From Alphaproteobacteria bacterium (GTDB lineage: Bacteria > Pseudomonadota > Alphaproteobacteria > SHVP01): 38,377 bases of DNA. How positions within the stretch are numbered: position 1 is the first letter of the stretch; each line of letters starts with the position of its first letter. The stretch is taken from NCBI GenBank assembly GCA_040216735.1, contig JAVJOO010000004.1:83019-121395 (forward strand), read 5' to 3'. The notes beneath the pieces were generated by a model. That model was not told the DNA's origin, ran no database searches, and saw only the letters and a list, made by a program, of their open reading frames with translations. This document shows positions 15,141 through 23,658 of the stretch, piece after piece. Both the position numbers and the translations under genes were made by a program.

Positions 15141-17048
15141 TCAGTCGTCCTGCATCGCCTCGAGTTGGTCGTCGGGGACGACGCGGAGCGGCAAAACGTC
15201 GGAGTCCTTCGTGATGATGGCCGCCGGGTCGGCGCGGACGCAGGCGCCGGCAAAGGTCCCGCCGGCGGTGAAGGTGCAGACCTGTACGTTGTCGCCGCCG
15301 ATGTTGGGCAACGGGAACAACTCCTGGAAGATTTGATCCCGTTCCTCGAAGTTGCCCGATGTTTCCTCAACGAGGTCGTTGTTGCGATCGTAAAGCGCGA
15401 TGTTGGCACCGCAGCGGCCGACGATCGGCTTGGCCGCGTAACCGGTCTTGAGCAGTGCGTCATCGAGGTCATAGCGGGTGTTGAGCAGATAGGCGTGACC
15501 TGGGAACATTTCGTTCATCACCGGCAAGATCGCCTTGTTGCTCGGAATCAGCGTCCACAACGGCTCGAAGATCATGACCTCAGGGCGTAGCAGGACATCG
15601 ACGAGGCGCGGCGGCGTGGTGCTGCGGTCGATGGTCCGGTGCAGGCGAATATTCTCGTCGTCGTCCGACAATTGATCGCGGATGTCGTCGAGCGCGGTTT
15701 CCCACGACCACGTCTTCCACACCCACAGCACGGGCTGGCCGTCGGCGTCGAGGACTTCGCCCTCATGGCCCCACTGCAGCCCATCAAGACCCATGATCAA
15801 CTTGGTTGGGATGCCGGCTGCCTCAATGGCATGCTGCATGTATTGGGCGTGATAAATCTCTTCGGGGTCGTTGTCGTGCATGATGTGCAACAGGCCGCCG
15901 GTCTCGCTGTCGCGCCACGCGCGGATCAGGTTCGCGGTCAGCGCGTCGCCCGGACAGCGTCCTTCTTGGCAACCGAAGTGGGCGGCCCACAGGCTCTGCA
16001 CCTTGCCGGTTTCCATATGGCAGGAAGCAGAGTCGCAGTTGTACTCGTAGACCTTGATGCCGCGGCGCGACATCGAGAAATCGAACCGCCCGGTGATCAT
16101 CTGGTTGCGCCGGTTGTCCCACGACTGATGGATACGTGGCCACAGGGCCGGCGGCAGGTTGAACTTGCGCAGGCGCTCGTCGTCGGCGAGGACAAAGTTT
16201 GTGGCGTGCATGAACAGCGCATGGAGCTCGTTGGTCGCGCGCTTAAGCTCCTTGAGGGCGGTTTCGCCCATACGGAAATAGGTGTGCTGTTTTTCGTCGC
16301 TGGTGCTGAGGCGGCTACCGCCCATCACGTCGCTGAATGTGGCTTCGTCGGGAACCTGGGGGTTCAAGAAATTGACGCGTTCCTGGCCGCGCTTTTCCAC
16401 CTCGCGCACCTCTAGGTCGAACAGACGGGGATCGGCGTCGAGGATGGTTTCCGCGTGGGTGGGGTCATCTGTCTGGATCACCCAGCCAAGGATGTCGGCG
16501 TTGTCGTAGGTGCAGTCGATCCAATAGCCGCCGTCGGCCAGAACGGTGGCCGCTAGCTCGCGCGACCAGGTTTGGCCGGGCGCCCACAGCTTGTCCTCGA
16601 CGTTCTGCTCGATGCAACGGATCTTGTCGTCGAAGACTTCGGTGACGATGGCGACATGGCCGGTGATCTCGAACTCACCCCCCTCGTTCCAGATCAGCAT
16701 GCAGCCCACCTCGGGACGGCGCTTGGCGCCGTTGCGGAAGGACTTAAGCGCTAGTCGACTGTTGTCGTCGACCCGGCGGACTTCGCGTAGCCGAAAAATG
16801 TCGTAGGCCATCGCGATGTCGTCGAAGACATAGCCGTAATTTTTCAACAGGTAGCGGCGGGCGAGTTCAACGCACTGCCATTTATAGCCGGTGAAGATAC
16901 CGCCGACGTCATGACGGTACGCTTGCCGGTTGGGCAGTTCGTTCTTATCCGCGCTGGGGTAGTCCGAGGAATAGACGGCAACGTCGCCGGGGCCGACACC
17001 GAGGAGGGTGCCGAACTTGGCCTTGTGCGACCGATCGAGGGGGCTCAT
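15141..17048 (-). CDS. gss: Bifunctional glutathionylspermidine synthetase/amidase
   Basis: A 635-residue two-domain enzyme, close to the 619 residues of E. coli Gss. The N-terminal CHAP-type amidase domain (about 1-195) has the catalytic Cys59 in GYKWQCVELARRYL and His in ITGHVAIVTE. The C-terminal ATP-grasp-like synthetase domain (about 215-635) shows EYNCDSASCHMETGK, EPLWTLIPSNKAILPVM and AKPIVGRCGANI. It joins glutathione to spermidine using ATP and hydrolyses the product, controlling polyamine and redox pools. The start at 17048 matches the position of Cys59 in the E. coli enzyme. The EamA-type transporter gene lies 105 nt upstream on the same strand. Confidence 0.95.
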   Translation of the reverse strand: MSPLDRSHKAKFGTLLGVGPGDVAVYSSDYPSADKNELPNRQAYRHDVGGIFTGYKWQCVELARRYLLKNYGYVFDDIAMAYDIFRLREVRRVDDNSRLALKSFRNGAKRRPEVGCMLIWNEGGEFEITGHVAIVTEVFDDKIRCIEQNVEDKLWAPGQTWSRELAATVLADGGYWIDCTYDNADILGWVIQTDDPTHAETILDADPRLFDLEVREVEKRGQERVNFLNPQVPDEATFSDVMGGSRLSTSDEKQHTYFRMGETALKELKRATNELHALFMHATNFVLADDERLRKFNLPPALWPRIHQSWDNRRNQMITGRFDFSMSRRGIKVYEYNCDSASCHMETGKVQSLWAAHFGCQEGRCPGDALTANLIRAWRDSETGGLLHIMHDNDPEEIYHAQYMQHAIEAAGIPTKLIMGLDGLQWGHEGEVLDADGQPVLWVWKTWSWETALDDIRDQLSDDDENIRLHRTIDRSTTPPRLVDVLLRPEVMIFEPLWTLIPSNKAILPVMNEMFPGHAYLLNTRYDLDDALLKTGYAAKPIVGRCGANIALYDRNNDLVEETSGNFEERDQIFQELFPLPNIGGDNVQVCTFTAGGTFAGACVRADPAAIITKDSDVLPLRVVPDDQLEAMQDD

Positions 17049-17153
17049 GGGTTGACCTACAATACCGGAACGACATCCGGCGCTCGACGCGATATAGGGC
17101 CGGTCCGGGTTTTGCGCAAGATGGTCTTGCACCGCGAGCGCCGCAGGCCGGTC

Positions 17154-18011
17154 TCAGGCGGTCGCCAGCAGCGCGATCCCGCCCACGATCGCGACCGCCC
17201 AGACTAGTCGTCGCCCGGGCGAAGGTTCGCCGAGTAGGAAGGTGCCCATCAGCACGGTGAGCAGCACGCTGACCTCGCGCGCCGGCGCGACATAGATGAC
17301 CGGGGTGAAGGTGAACGCGACCAGCACCAAGATGTAGGCAAGGGGGCTGATCACGGCGATGGTGACGACGGCGCGGCGGTGCGTGTCCCATAGGATACGG
17401 ACCTTGGACCAGCGCCGCACCGCGACGGGCGCAAGCAAGACGCTGCGCGCCACGGCGGTGGCGTAGTCGAGGATCACTGGCGGCACGGCCAGTGCGGTCA
17501 CGGTGTAGGCGTCCCACACGGTGTAGCTGCCGATTAGGGCGCCGGTTGCCAGCCCGAACGCGAGCGACACGGTCAGGTGCCTGGCGCGGCGGCGCAGCCC
17601 GCCGGTGAGGAAGAACACGCCGCCGATTACCGCCGCGGCGCCGGCCGCGACCTGGGGCGTCAGGATCTCGCCCAGGACGATTACCGCGAAGATCGATGAC
17701 AGGAACGGCCCAGTCGCGCGCGCCGTCGGGTAGACCAGCGATAGGTCGCCGCGGCGGTAGCCCTGTTGCAACAACAGGAAATAGGCGAGATGGATCAGCG
17801 CGCTGCCGGCGATGAAGGCACCCGCGACCAGGTCGATCTGCGGCTTCTCTAGAAGCCAAACGACGACCACGACCGGTCCGTAGATCGCCACCGTGACGGC
17901 CGAGATCAGCCAGATCAACTCGGGCCCGGCATTGATCTTCTTGACGAGGAAGTTCCAGCCCGCATGACAACAGGCGGCGGTGAGAACGAGGGCAAGAGCG
18001 AGGACGGACAT
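17154..18011 (-). CDS. EamA/DMT superfamily transporter
   Basis: A 285-residue inner-membrane protein with about ten hydrophobic helices in two EamA-like halves. The first half opens with MSVLALALVLTAACCHAGWN and the second with HLTVSLAFGLATGALIGSYT; AREVSVLLTVLMGTFLLGEP is the conserved end-of-repeat motif. Members export or import amino acids, nucleotide precursors or drugs. GGAGG lies immediately ahead of the ATG at 18011, making this start firm. It is upstream of gss on the same strand, so polyamine- or thiol-related transport is conceivable but not shown. Confidence 0.9.
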   Translation of the reverse strand: MSVLALALVLTAACCHAGWNFLVKKINAGPELIWLISAVTVAIYGPVVVVVWLLEKPQIDLVAGAFIAGSALIHLAYFLLLQQGYRRGDLSLVYPTARATGPFLSSIFAVIVLGEILTPQVAAGAAAVIGGVFFLTGGLRRRARHLTVSLAFGLATGALIGSYTVWDAYTVTALAVPPVILDYATAVARSVLLAPVAVRRWSKVRILWDTHRRAVVTIAVISPLAYILVLVAFTFTPVIYVAPAREVSVLLTVLMGTFLLGEPSPGRRLVWAVAIVGGIALLATA

Positions 18012-18191
18012 GACACCTCCAAAGACGACAGGGCGTGCAAACGCACACCCGTCCATCCCCCCTAGCGTTTTCGTCTTTTAGGTGTCTGCCGTTACCGGCG
18101 TTTCGTGGCGCTCGGTCCAGACCCGGCGCACCGGCGGAACCCTAGCCACACATGGATGGGTAGCGGAGGGTAGCACGGACGCGTCTGGTGT

Positions 18192-18917
18192 TCACCGTCT
18201 TCGATGTTGGAGCGCGGTGGCCACTGCAACGGACATTGTTCCAGTTGCGGTCCAGTCTCGTGTCGTCCAGTAGACCGTACTATCCGCAATCACTATGGCA
18301 AGAATCTCCAAGTTCGCTCGTGCCATAGGAATACCGGACACAGATCTCTGGCGAAGTCTTTTTAGAAAGCGCTGCGTCTGGCCTCGTCGGCTTGATGTTT
18401 TTTCCGCTTGCAGCGATTCGAGCACTTCCTGGCCTGCGGCGATCCTGTTGCAAAGCAGTTCCACGACAGGGTTCGCTAGTCCAAGTTTGTGAAATAAGCG
18501 ACGCTCCATTTCGGCAAAATGATCGAAAGGCATGACGCTTGCCGACGTTCCGCGAGAGACGTTCAGGAACCTTCCAATACGGATCTGGAAGTCAGACCAT
18601 TGTATGGTTGCCATTGCCCTGGTATGGCCAAAATTCTTGCGGCCTCTTAGGAAAATTTCTCGCGCTAGTTTTTCATTAGGATCTTTGGCGAACAGTTCAT
18701 CGGTGAGTTGAACCTTTTCCAGGAATTCTCGATTCTCGAGCAATTGTGAGATCAGGAATGATAGCTCGTCTGCTTCATCATCAGAAAGAGCTAACCGGTC
18801 ATGGGGAAGGTTCGATTTGGTGCCAGCAGCAGATGTCTCGACAAGGAGTTTGCCGAGAAGTTGGAGAATTTTCTTCTCCCTGATGGAGAATCGAGGTTCG
18901 GGCGAGTAGATCCCCAT
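18192..18917 (-). CDS. Orphan hypothetical protein, lower-GC gene
   Basis: A 241-residue, mostly helical, soluble-looking protein beginning MGIYSPEPRFSIREKKILQL. It contains SDDEADELSFLISQLLENRE and IQWSDFQIRIGRFLNVSRG. I do not recognise a family. The ATG at 18917 lies 5 nt after the stop of the PPOX-fold gene, suggesting translational coupling, as no good ribosome site is seen. Codon use is markedly more AT-rich than in all neighbours, hinting at recent acquisition. The last 25 or so residues look less protein-like, so the end may be disturbed. Coding status is probable, not certain. Confidence 0.55.
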   Translation of the reverse strand: MGIYSPEPRFSIREKKILQLLGKLLVETSAAGTKSNLPHDRLALSDDEADELSFLISQLLENREFLEKVQLTDELFAKDPNEKLAREIFLRGRKNFGHTRAMATIQWSDFQIRIGRFLNVSRGTSASVMPFDHFAEMERRLFHKLGLANPVVELLCNRIAAGQEVLESLQAEKTSSRRGQTQRFLKRLRQRSVSGIPMARANLEILAIVIADSTVYWTTRDWTATGTMSVAVATALQHRRR

Positions 18918-18922
18918 TGCGG

Positions 18923-19534
18923 TCAGTACAAGTTCGTCTTCTGGTCTTCGATCACCAGGGCGTCGAGTTCTACGGCGGAATCGTTCGGGCGGCGCTGGTC
19001 GCGGATGACTTCGCCGGGGGTAGGGAAGGCATCGCGCGGGACTTGGGCGCTTGCCTCCCACAAGCGCGAACGCTTGAGCGCCTTGGCGCAGTGAAAAAAG
19101 ACGCGTTCAACGTCGATGCGCAGCGCGAGTTTCGGCGCTTTGCCCTGGACCGCCATGTCCGCGAGGAGCGCCGCGTCGTCGATCACTGCGGCTTGGCCCG
19201 AGACGCGCAGCGTTTCCTCGATGCCGGGGACGAAGAAAATTAAGCCGACCACAGGGTTCTTCATCACGTTGAGCATGGTATCGGCGCGGCGGTTGCCCGG
19301 ACGTTCGGGGATCACCAGCGTCGTATCGTCGATCACCCTGACGAAGCCCGGCGGGTCGCCGCGGGGGCTAACATCGGCTATTCCCTCGCCGTTTGTCGTG
19401 CCCAGACACAGGAACGGCGAAAGCGAAATGAAATGCCGCGCGTGTTTGTCGAGGCGATCCATTTCCTTGTCCACCGTGATCGGGTGCGCGGTCCCGATGA
19501 TGGTGCGCAGCTCGGCCTCGGTAGCGATGGTCAT
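18923..19534 (-). CDS. Pyridoxamine 5'-phosphate oxidase-fold (FMN-binding split barrel) protein
   Basis: A 203-residue protein of the PPOX-like family of the MSMEG_1061 type. Seen are SPFLCLGTTNGEGIADVSPRGD near residues 40-58, LVIPERPGNRRADTMLNVM (flavin-contacting RxGNRR), NPVVGLIFFVPG and ETLRVSGQA. It probably binds FMN or F420-like cofactor and reduces or oxidises a small molecule. It sits 15 nt after the 3-hydroxyisobutyrate dehydrogenase-like gene in the same operon. The C-terminus ends in VIEDQKTNLY, like full-length relatives, so the gene is intact. Confidence 0.88.
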   Translation of the reverse strand: MTIATEAELRTIIGTAHPITVDKEMDRLDKHARHFISLSPFLCLGTTNGEGIADVSPRGDPPGFVRVIDDTTLVIPERPGNRRADTMLNVMKNPVVGLIFFVPGIEETLRVSGQAAVIDDAALLADMAVQGKAPKLALRIDVERVFFHCAKALKRSRLWEASAQVPRDAFPTPGEVIRDQRRPNDSAVELDALVIEDQKTNLY

Positions 19535-19549
19535 GGGAACTCTCCAAGC

Positions 19550-20434
19550 TCAGTCGGTGGCGAAGGGTTCGTCAGTATAGAGCCGAATCAGGCCAGCCTG
19601 TCCGCCTTCGCCGGTCTCGGCATGGACCCTGCGGTAGAGCTCGGCCACCAGCGCCGTTACCGGCATGTCGCACCCGACGCTGTGGGCGATGTCGAGGGCG
19701 GCATCCATGTCCTTTTGCATCAGACCGGCGCCGACCGTGTCGGGGGCCAGGTGCGCCATCCGCTTTGCATGATCCCGGGCTACCGCCGAATCGGCCCAGC
19801 CGCCGGCCAAGCAATCCGGCAAGTCACCCGCGTTGACGCCGAAGCGATGGGCGAAATTGAGGGCCTCGGCCCATACCGCGACGGTCGCGCCGATGACGAT
19901 CTGGTTGCACACCTTGCTCGCTTGTCCGGCGCCCACCGGGCCTATGTGGGTCAGGCGCCGGGCATAGGCGTTGGCGATTCCGTGCGCACGGGCAATGTCG
20001 GCGGGAGCACCGCCGGCCATAACGATCAAAGTGCCGGCGAGTGCGCCCTTGACCCCGCCCGACACCGGCGCGTCGACCCATCCCATCCCGGTTTCCGCCT
20101 TCAGCCGCGCCGCCATCTCGCGGGTGCGCGCGGGGTGCGTCGTGGTGTGGTCGATCAGGAGTTTGTGGTCGTTCGCGCCTGTCGCGATGCCGTCCGGGCC
20201 GAAAACGATGCCCTCGACCGACGCCGCGTCGAACAGGCACAGCAGAACCACATCGCTCCAGGCGGCAACGTCGCAGGGTTTGGCCTGGGATGTCGCACCG
20301 GCCGCGATCAGGTCTGCGATCTTCTCCGGCGACCGCGCCCAGACATTGACGGTATAGCCCCGGCGCAACAAATGCTGTGCCATGGGTGCGCCCATGGCGC
20401 CCAAACCGATAAAGCCGAGCCGTGGTCTGGTCAT
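19550..20434 (-). CDS. 3-hydroxyisobutyrate dehydrogenase-like NAD(P)-dependent oxidoreductase
   Basis: A 294-residue beta-hydroxyacid dehydrogenase. The N-terminal Rossmann domain has GFIGLGAMGAPMA, the substrate-binding DAPVSGGVKGALAGTLIVM motif follows, and the catalytic Lys is in GAGQASKVCNQIV (about residue 170), with a helical C-terminal domain. The family includes MmsB, GarR and GLYR1-like enzymes. GGAGG lies ahead of the ATG at 20434. It is first in an operon with the PPOX-fold protein and the orphan gene, and divergent from an esterase gene over 91 bp. The exact hydroxyacid is unknown. Confidence 0.92.
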   Translation of the reverse strand: MTRPRLGFIGLGAMGAPMAQHLLRRGYTVNVWARSPEKIADLIAAGATSQAKPCDVAAWSDVVLLCLFDAASVEGIVFGPDGIATGANDHKLLIDHTTTHPARTREMAARLKAETGMGWVDAPVSGGVKGALAGTLIVMAGGAPADIARAHGIANAYARRLTHIGPVGAGQASKVCNQIVIGATVAVWAEALNFAHRFGVNAGDLPDCLAGGWADSAVARDHAKRMAHLAPDTVGAGLMQKDMDAALDIAHSVGCDMPVTALVAELYRRVHAETGEGGQAGLIRLYTDEPFATD

Positions 20435-20525
20435 CTCTCAAGCCTCCGTGGAGCCGATTCGTTTTGGGGTCGGTCGTGTCGTCGGCTAGGGTACCCGCTG
20501 AATACGCGCCGGTCAGGAGTATCCC

Positions 20526-21467
20526 GTGTCCCAGGTCCATCCCCAAGCCCAAGCGATCCTCGATGCCGCCAGCGAAGCTGGCGGTGCGCCCTTGAACGAA
20601 ATGCCGGTCGCCGATGCCCGCGCCGCGCTCGACGAAATCCCCAAGAATTTCGGGGTGCCCTTGGCGGATGTCGCCCGGATCGACCGGATCGCGATTCCCG
20701 GGCCGAACGGTGCGATGGACGCCCGCATGATCGTCCCCCACGACGCCGGTTCGGGGCCGCTCCCGTTGCTGATCTACTACCACGGCGGGGGCTGGGTGCT
20801 GGGGCACGTCGAGAGCCATTTGCGCGAGGCGTGCTACTACGCCGCCGGTGCCGGATGTGCGGTGTTGGTACCCGATTACCGTCTCGCCCCCGAGCACCGT
20901 TTTCCCGCGGCCTCCGACGATTGCTATGCCGCCCTACAATGGGCTTACGACAATGCCGCCACCCTGAATGTCGATCCTGCGCGGATCGCCGTTGGCGGGG
21001 ATTCCGCCGGTGGGCACCTCGCGGCGGTGACGACCCAGCGGGCGCGCGACGGCGGGCCGCCGATTGCCTTCCAGGTGTTGGTCTATCCGGTAACCGACAC
21101 GTATCAAGACACCGCCAGTTACGCCTCGCGGGCCGACGGGTATTTCCTGACCCGCGATCTGATGAAGTGGTTCATCGATTCGTACTTGAACGATTCGGGC
21201 GAGCGCGACGATCCGCGTGCGTCGCCGCTCCGCGCAGCCCGCTTCGACGGTCTGCCGCCGGCGATCGTTTGCACCGCCGGCTTCGACCCCCTGCACGACG
21301 AGGGGGCGGCCTATGCGGAAAAGCTCGCGGCGGCCGGCGTCGCGGTCGACTACACCGACTACCCCGGCCAGATCCACGGTTTCGTCTCGATGGCGGGGGC
21401 GATCGACGAGGGGCGCGCCTTCATGGACCGGGCCTGCGCTGCTCTGAAACGCGCCTTCGGGTCGTGA
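20526..21467 (+). CDS. Alpha/beta hydrolase, hormone-sensitive lipase family
   Basis: A 313-residue serine esterase. The oxyanion-hole motif is YYHGGGWVLGH, the nucleophile Ser is in GGDSAGGHLA, the acid is probably in FDPLHDEGAAYA and the His in GQIHGFVSM. This arrangement is the HSL (family IV) esterase type, likely cytoplasmic and acting on short acyl esters. The start is a GTG at 20526 with AGGAGT upstream. The stop codon overlaps the GTG start of a tiny membrane-protein gene (GTGA), implying translational coupling. Confidence 0.92.
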   Translation: MSQVHPQAQAILDAASEAGGAPLNEMPVADARAALDEIPKNFGVPLADVARIDRIAIPGPNGAMDARMIVPHDAGSGPLPLLIYYHGGGWVLGHVESHLREACYYAAGAGCAVLVPDYRLAPEHRFPAASDDCYAALQWAYDNAATLNVDPARIAVGGDSAGGHLAAVTTQRARDGGPPIAFQVLVYPVTDTYQDTASYASRADGYFLTRDLMKWFIDSYLNDSGERDDPRASPLRAARFDGLPPAIVCTAGFDPLHDEGAAYAEKLAAAGVAVDYTDYPGQIHGFVSMAGAIDEGRAFMDRACAALKRAFGS

Positions 21468-21607
21468 GCGATCGCGGTAATAGCATCGCTGCAATCCTCA
21501 AGCGCAACGGGTTGGTGTTCGTCTATGCCGTTGTCTTCGGGATGATCGCCTACGGCGTTGTGAAGGGGTTGATCTTCGTCGCCGACAAACTAGGCCTACC
21601 ATTCTGA
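21464..21607 (+). CDS. 47-residue single-pass membrane peptide coupled to the esterase gene
   Basis: A GTG start overlapping the esterase stop by the GTGA arrangement encodes a 47-residue peptide. It has a charged N-terminus (SDRGNSIAAILKRNG), one clear hydrophobic helix (LVFVYAVVFGMIAYGVVKGL) and a short tail (IFVADKLGLPF). It ends exactly where the convergent CDGSH-cupin gene stops (no gap). The good hydrophobic profile and 4-nt overlap support coding. I do not know the family; a membrane anchor or small regulator is possible. Confidence 0.6.
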   Translation: MSDRGNSIAAILKRNGLVFVYAVVFGMIAYGVVKGLIFVADKLGLPF

Positions 21608-22669
21608 CTAGTAGTTGACCGACGGATTGTCGCCCGGAAAGATCACGCCCGCCACAAACATGCCGCCCGGATCGGTACATTCAAGGCTGTGGATTTGTTT
21701 GCGCGGTAAAAAAATCACGTCGCCCGTGCTAACGGCGGCCTTGCCGTTTTCGGTCCACATAAACCCCTTACCTTTGATGACGACGAGGGATTCCTCATAG
21801 AGGTGCCGGTGAGGGACCGCTTTCGAGCGCGGGATTTCGCCGATGAACTGGGTAACGAGGTCCGACCCGACCGACTTGTCGACCAGCATTTGGAAGAACC
21901 GGTCGGCCATCGACTGGCGCTTGTTCTCGTCGATGCCCACCGTTCGCTCAGGGTGATCGCCGTCGAACGTGTCGTCCATCGCGGCATGCCATTCTGGCCC
22001 GTCAGCGAGCGGGCCGGTGGACGCGCAGGCGGCGATTTCGGAGTCGGCATGGAACCGAAACAATTCACCCGGTCGCACGTAAACCCCCGTATTTGGCGCC
22101 ACGGAAAACCGGCGCCCGCCGATGTCGATGTCGCCGCTACCGGCCGTCACTAGAAGAACGACATGGCGGTCGCCGAATCCGAGGACGGGCGAAGTGCCGG
22201 GCGCGGCCTTGAACAGGAATTGCGCCTGATGCTTGGCGCCGTCGGCGCGCGTGATGATGGGTCCCCAGGCGAGCGTTCCCTCTTGGGCGGTCGCGACCTG
22301 CGGTAGAGAACAGACGAAACACCCGCCGTCGAGCCGGGCTTTGGCGTCGGCCCCTGCCGGGATCACCGGGATATCGGCGTATTCGGGCGCGTTCGGATCG
22401 TCCGTGTCGTAGGTCCCTTTCAGGTTGTTGTGGGCGCCGTCGCAGAACGGCTTTTCCGCGCTGTGTTTGCAACCGCAGAACAGCACCTCTTCGCCGTCTG
22501 CCTTGGCTTTGTATTTGACCGGTAGAATGCCTGTGCCACGGTGAGAGCCGTCGCAAAACGGCTGGGTTTGACTGCGCCCGCAGGCGCACCACAGATATGT
22601 TTTGCCGCCCACCAGTTCTTCGTAGTAGGGCTTGTATCGGGCGACTACGGGGCTCGGAGAGTCGCTCAC
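21608..22669 (-). CDS. Double CDGSH iron-sulfur protein fused to a cupin region
   Basis: A 353-residue protein. Two CDGSH (mitoNEET-type) [2Fe-2S] motifs come first: CAC plus PFCDGSH (Cys28, Cys30, Cys39, His43) and CGC plus PFCDGAH (Cys65, Cys67, Cys76, His80). A cupin-like region follows (about 110-350): one half around DRHVVLLVTAGSGDIDIGG, the other with AVPHRHLYEESLVVIKGKG and GDVIFLPRKQIHSLE, which carries plausible metal ligands His, His, Glu and His. The fusion suggests a redox-sensing or electron-accepting module coupled to a cupin oxygenase or sensor. The start is GTG at 22669 with GAGGTG upstream. It is divergent from the DUF4197 gene by 52 nt. Confidence 0.88.
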   Translation of the reverse strand: MSDSPSPVVARYKPYYEELVGGKTYLWCACGRSQTQPFCDGSHRGTGILPVKYKAKADGEEVLFCGCKHSAEKPFCDGAHNNLKGTYDTDDPNAPEYADIPVIPAGADAKARLDGGCFVCSLPQVATAQEGTLAWGPIITRADGAKHQAQFLFKAAPGTSPVLGFGDRHVVLLVTAGSGDIDIGGRRFSVAPNTGVYVRPGELFRFHADSEIAACASTGPLADGPEWHAAMDDTFDGDHPERTVGIDENKRQSMADRFFQMLVDKSVGSDLVTQFIGEIPRSKAVPHRHLYEESLVVIKGKGFMWTENGKAAVSTGDVIFLPRKQIHSLECTDPGGMFVAGVIFPGDNPSVNY

Positions 22670-22721
22670 GGCGGCACCTCAGGTTCGATTCGTTCGGACG
22701 AGTATAGTAGGAGAACGCACC

Positions 22722-23552
22722 ATGGCGCGAAAACGGCCCTCATACCGCGGTCCCGGGCGTAAATTTCCGGCGGGGCATGTCCTGCAGACGATCTGCCTTT
22801 GTACCGCGCTAGCCGTGACTCTGGCGCCGCTGGGAGCGCAGGCCCAGGGCTCGGATTTGCTCAAACGTGGCCGCGGCGCGCTCGAAACAATTACCAAATC
22901 GGTTCCAGCCCTGTCTGGCGACGGCCAGACCAGCGCTACGGCATTGTCCGTTGCCGAGATTGCCGAGGGATTGCGCGACGCGCTCAAGGTGGGCAGCGAG
23001 CGGGTCGTTGCCCAAGTCGGCACGCAGGACGGTTTCAACGCCGATCCGGAAATCCACATCCCTTTGCCCGAGAATATGCAGCGGGTGCAGCGAACATTGT
23101 CGCGAATCGGGTTGGCGTCGATGGTCGACGATTTGGAGTTGAAGCTGAACCGCGCGGCTGAAGCGGCGGCACCGCAGGCGAAACAGCTCTTTTGGGATGC
23201 CATCGCCCAAATGACATTGGAAGACGTACAGGCGATCTATAAAGGCCCCAACGATGCCGCGACCCAGTACTTCCGCCGGACGATGTCCGATCCGCTACGC
23301 ACGACTATGCGCCCGGTGGTTGACGATACCCTGCAGCAAGTTGGCGCGATCCAGGCCTACGACCGGACCATCGCGCGCTACAAGGACATCCCCTTCGTGC
23401 CGGACGTGAAGGCCGATTTGAGCAATCACGTACTGGACCGCGCGCTGGACGGGCTTTTCTTGTATTTGGCGCGGGAAGAGGCGGCGATTCGCGATCAACC
23501 CGTCAAACGCACCACGGATATTCTGAAAAAGGTATTTGGTGCAGCAAGTTAG
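22722..23552 (+). CDS. DUF4197 domain exported protein
   Basis: A 276-residue secreted protein with a signal peptide (basic MARKRPSYRGPGRK, then a hydrophobic CLCTALAVTLAPLGAQAQ, cleavage near AQA). The body matches the DUF4197 family: IAEGLRDALKVGSERVVAQV, then DGFNADPEIHIPLPEN, the DDLELKLNRAAEAAAPQAK motif, and MTLEDVQAIYKGPNDAATQY with YFRRTMSDPLR. Function in the family is unknown; periplasmic location is likely. The ATG at 22722 has TAGGAG upstream. The longer frame to 22632 runs through the divergent promoter region and is not preferred. Confidence 0.9.
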   Translation: MARKRPSYRGPGRKFPAGHVLQTICLCTALAVTLAPLGAQAQGSDLLKRGRGALETITKSVPALSGDGQTSATALSVAEIAEGLRDALKVGSERVVAQVGTQDGFNADPEIHIPLPENMQRVQRTLSRIGLASMVDDLELKLNRAAEAAAPQAKQLFWDAIAQMTLEDVQAIYKGPNDAATQYFRRTMSDPLRTTMRPVVDDTLQQVGAIQAYDRTIARYKDIPFVPDVKADLSNHVLDRALDGLFLYLAREEAAIRDQPVKRTTDILKKVFGAAS

Positions 23553-23658
23553 GCGTATTCCGACGGTTTCGGCCTGTCCTCCCTGCGGCCACTTTAAGGG
23601 ACCGTTAACCATGAGCCTCCAGACTGCCCGCGTGAGGGTAATCTCTGGGAGGGGATTC

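Noticed and set aside
16945-18048. 367-codon minus frame overlapping the EamA transporter
   Set aside because: Arg-rich shadow in a different frame; the transporter frame has clear membrane helices and an ideal ribosome site.
19433-21607. Very long + strand frame (724 codons)
   Set aside because: It is the shadow of the minus-strand dehydrogenase and the + strand esterase in another frame, Arg/Pro/Gly-rich; only its last 47 codons look real and are listed separately.
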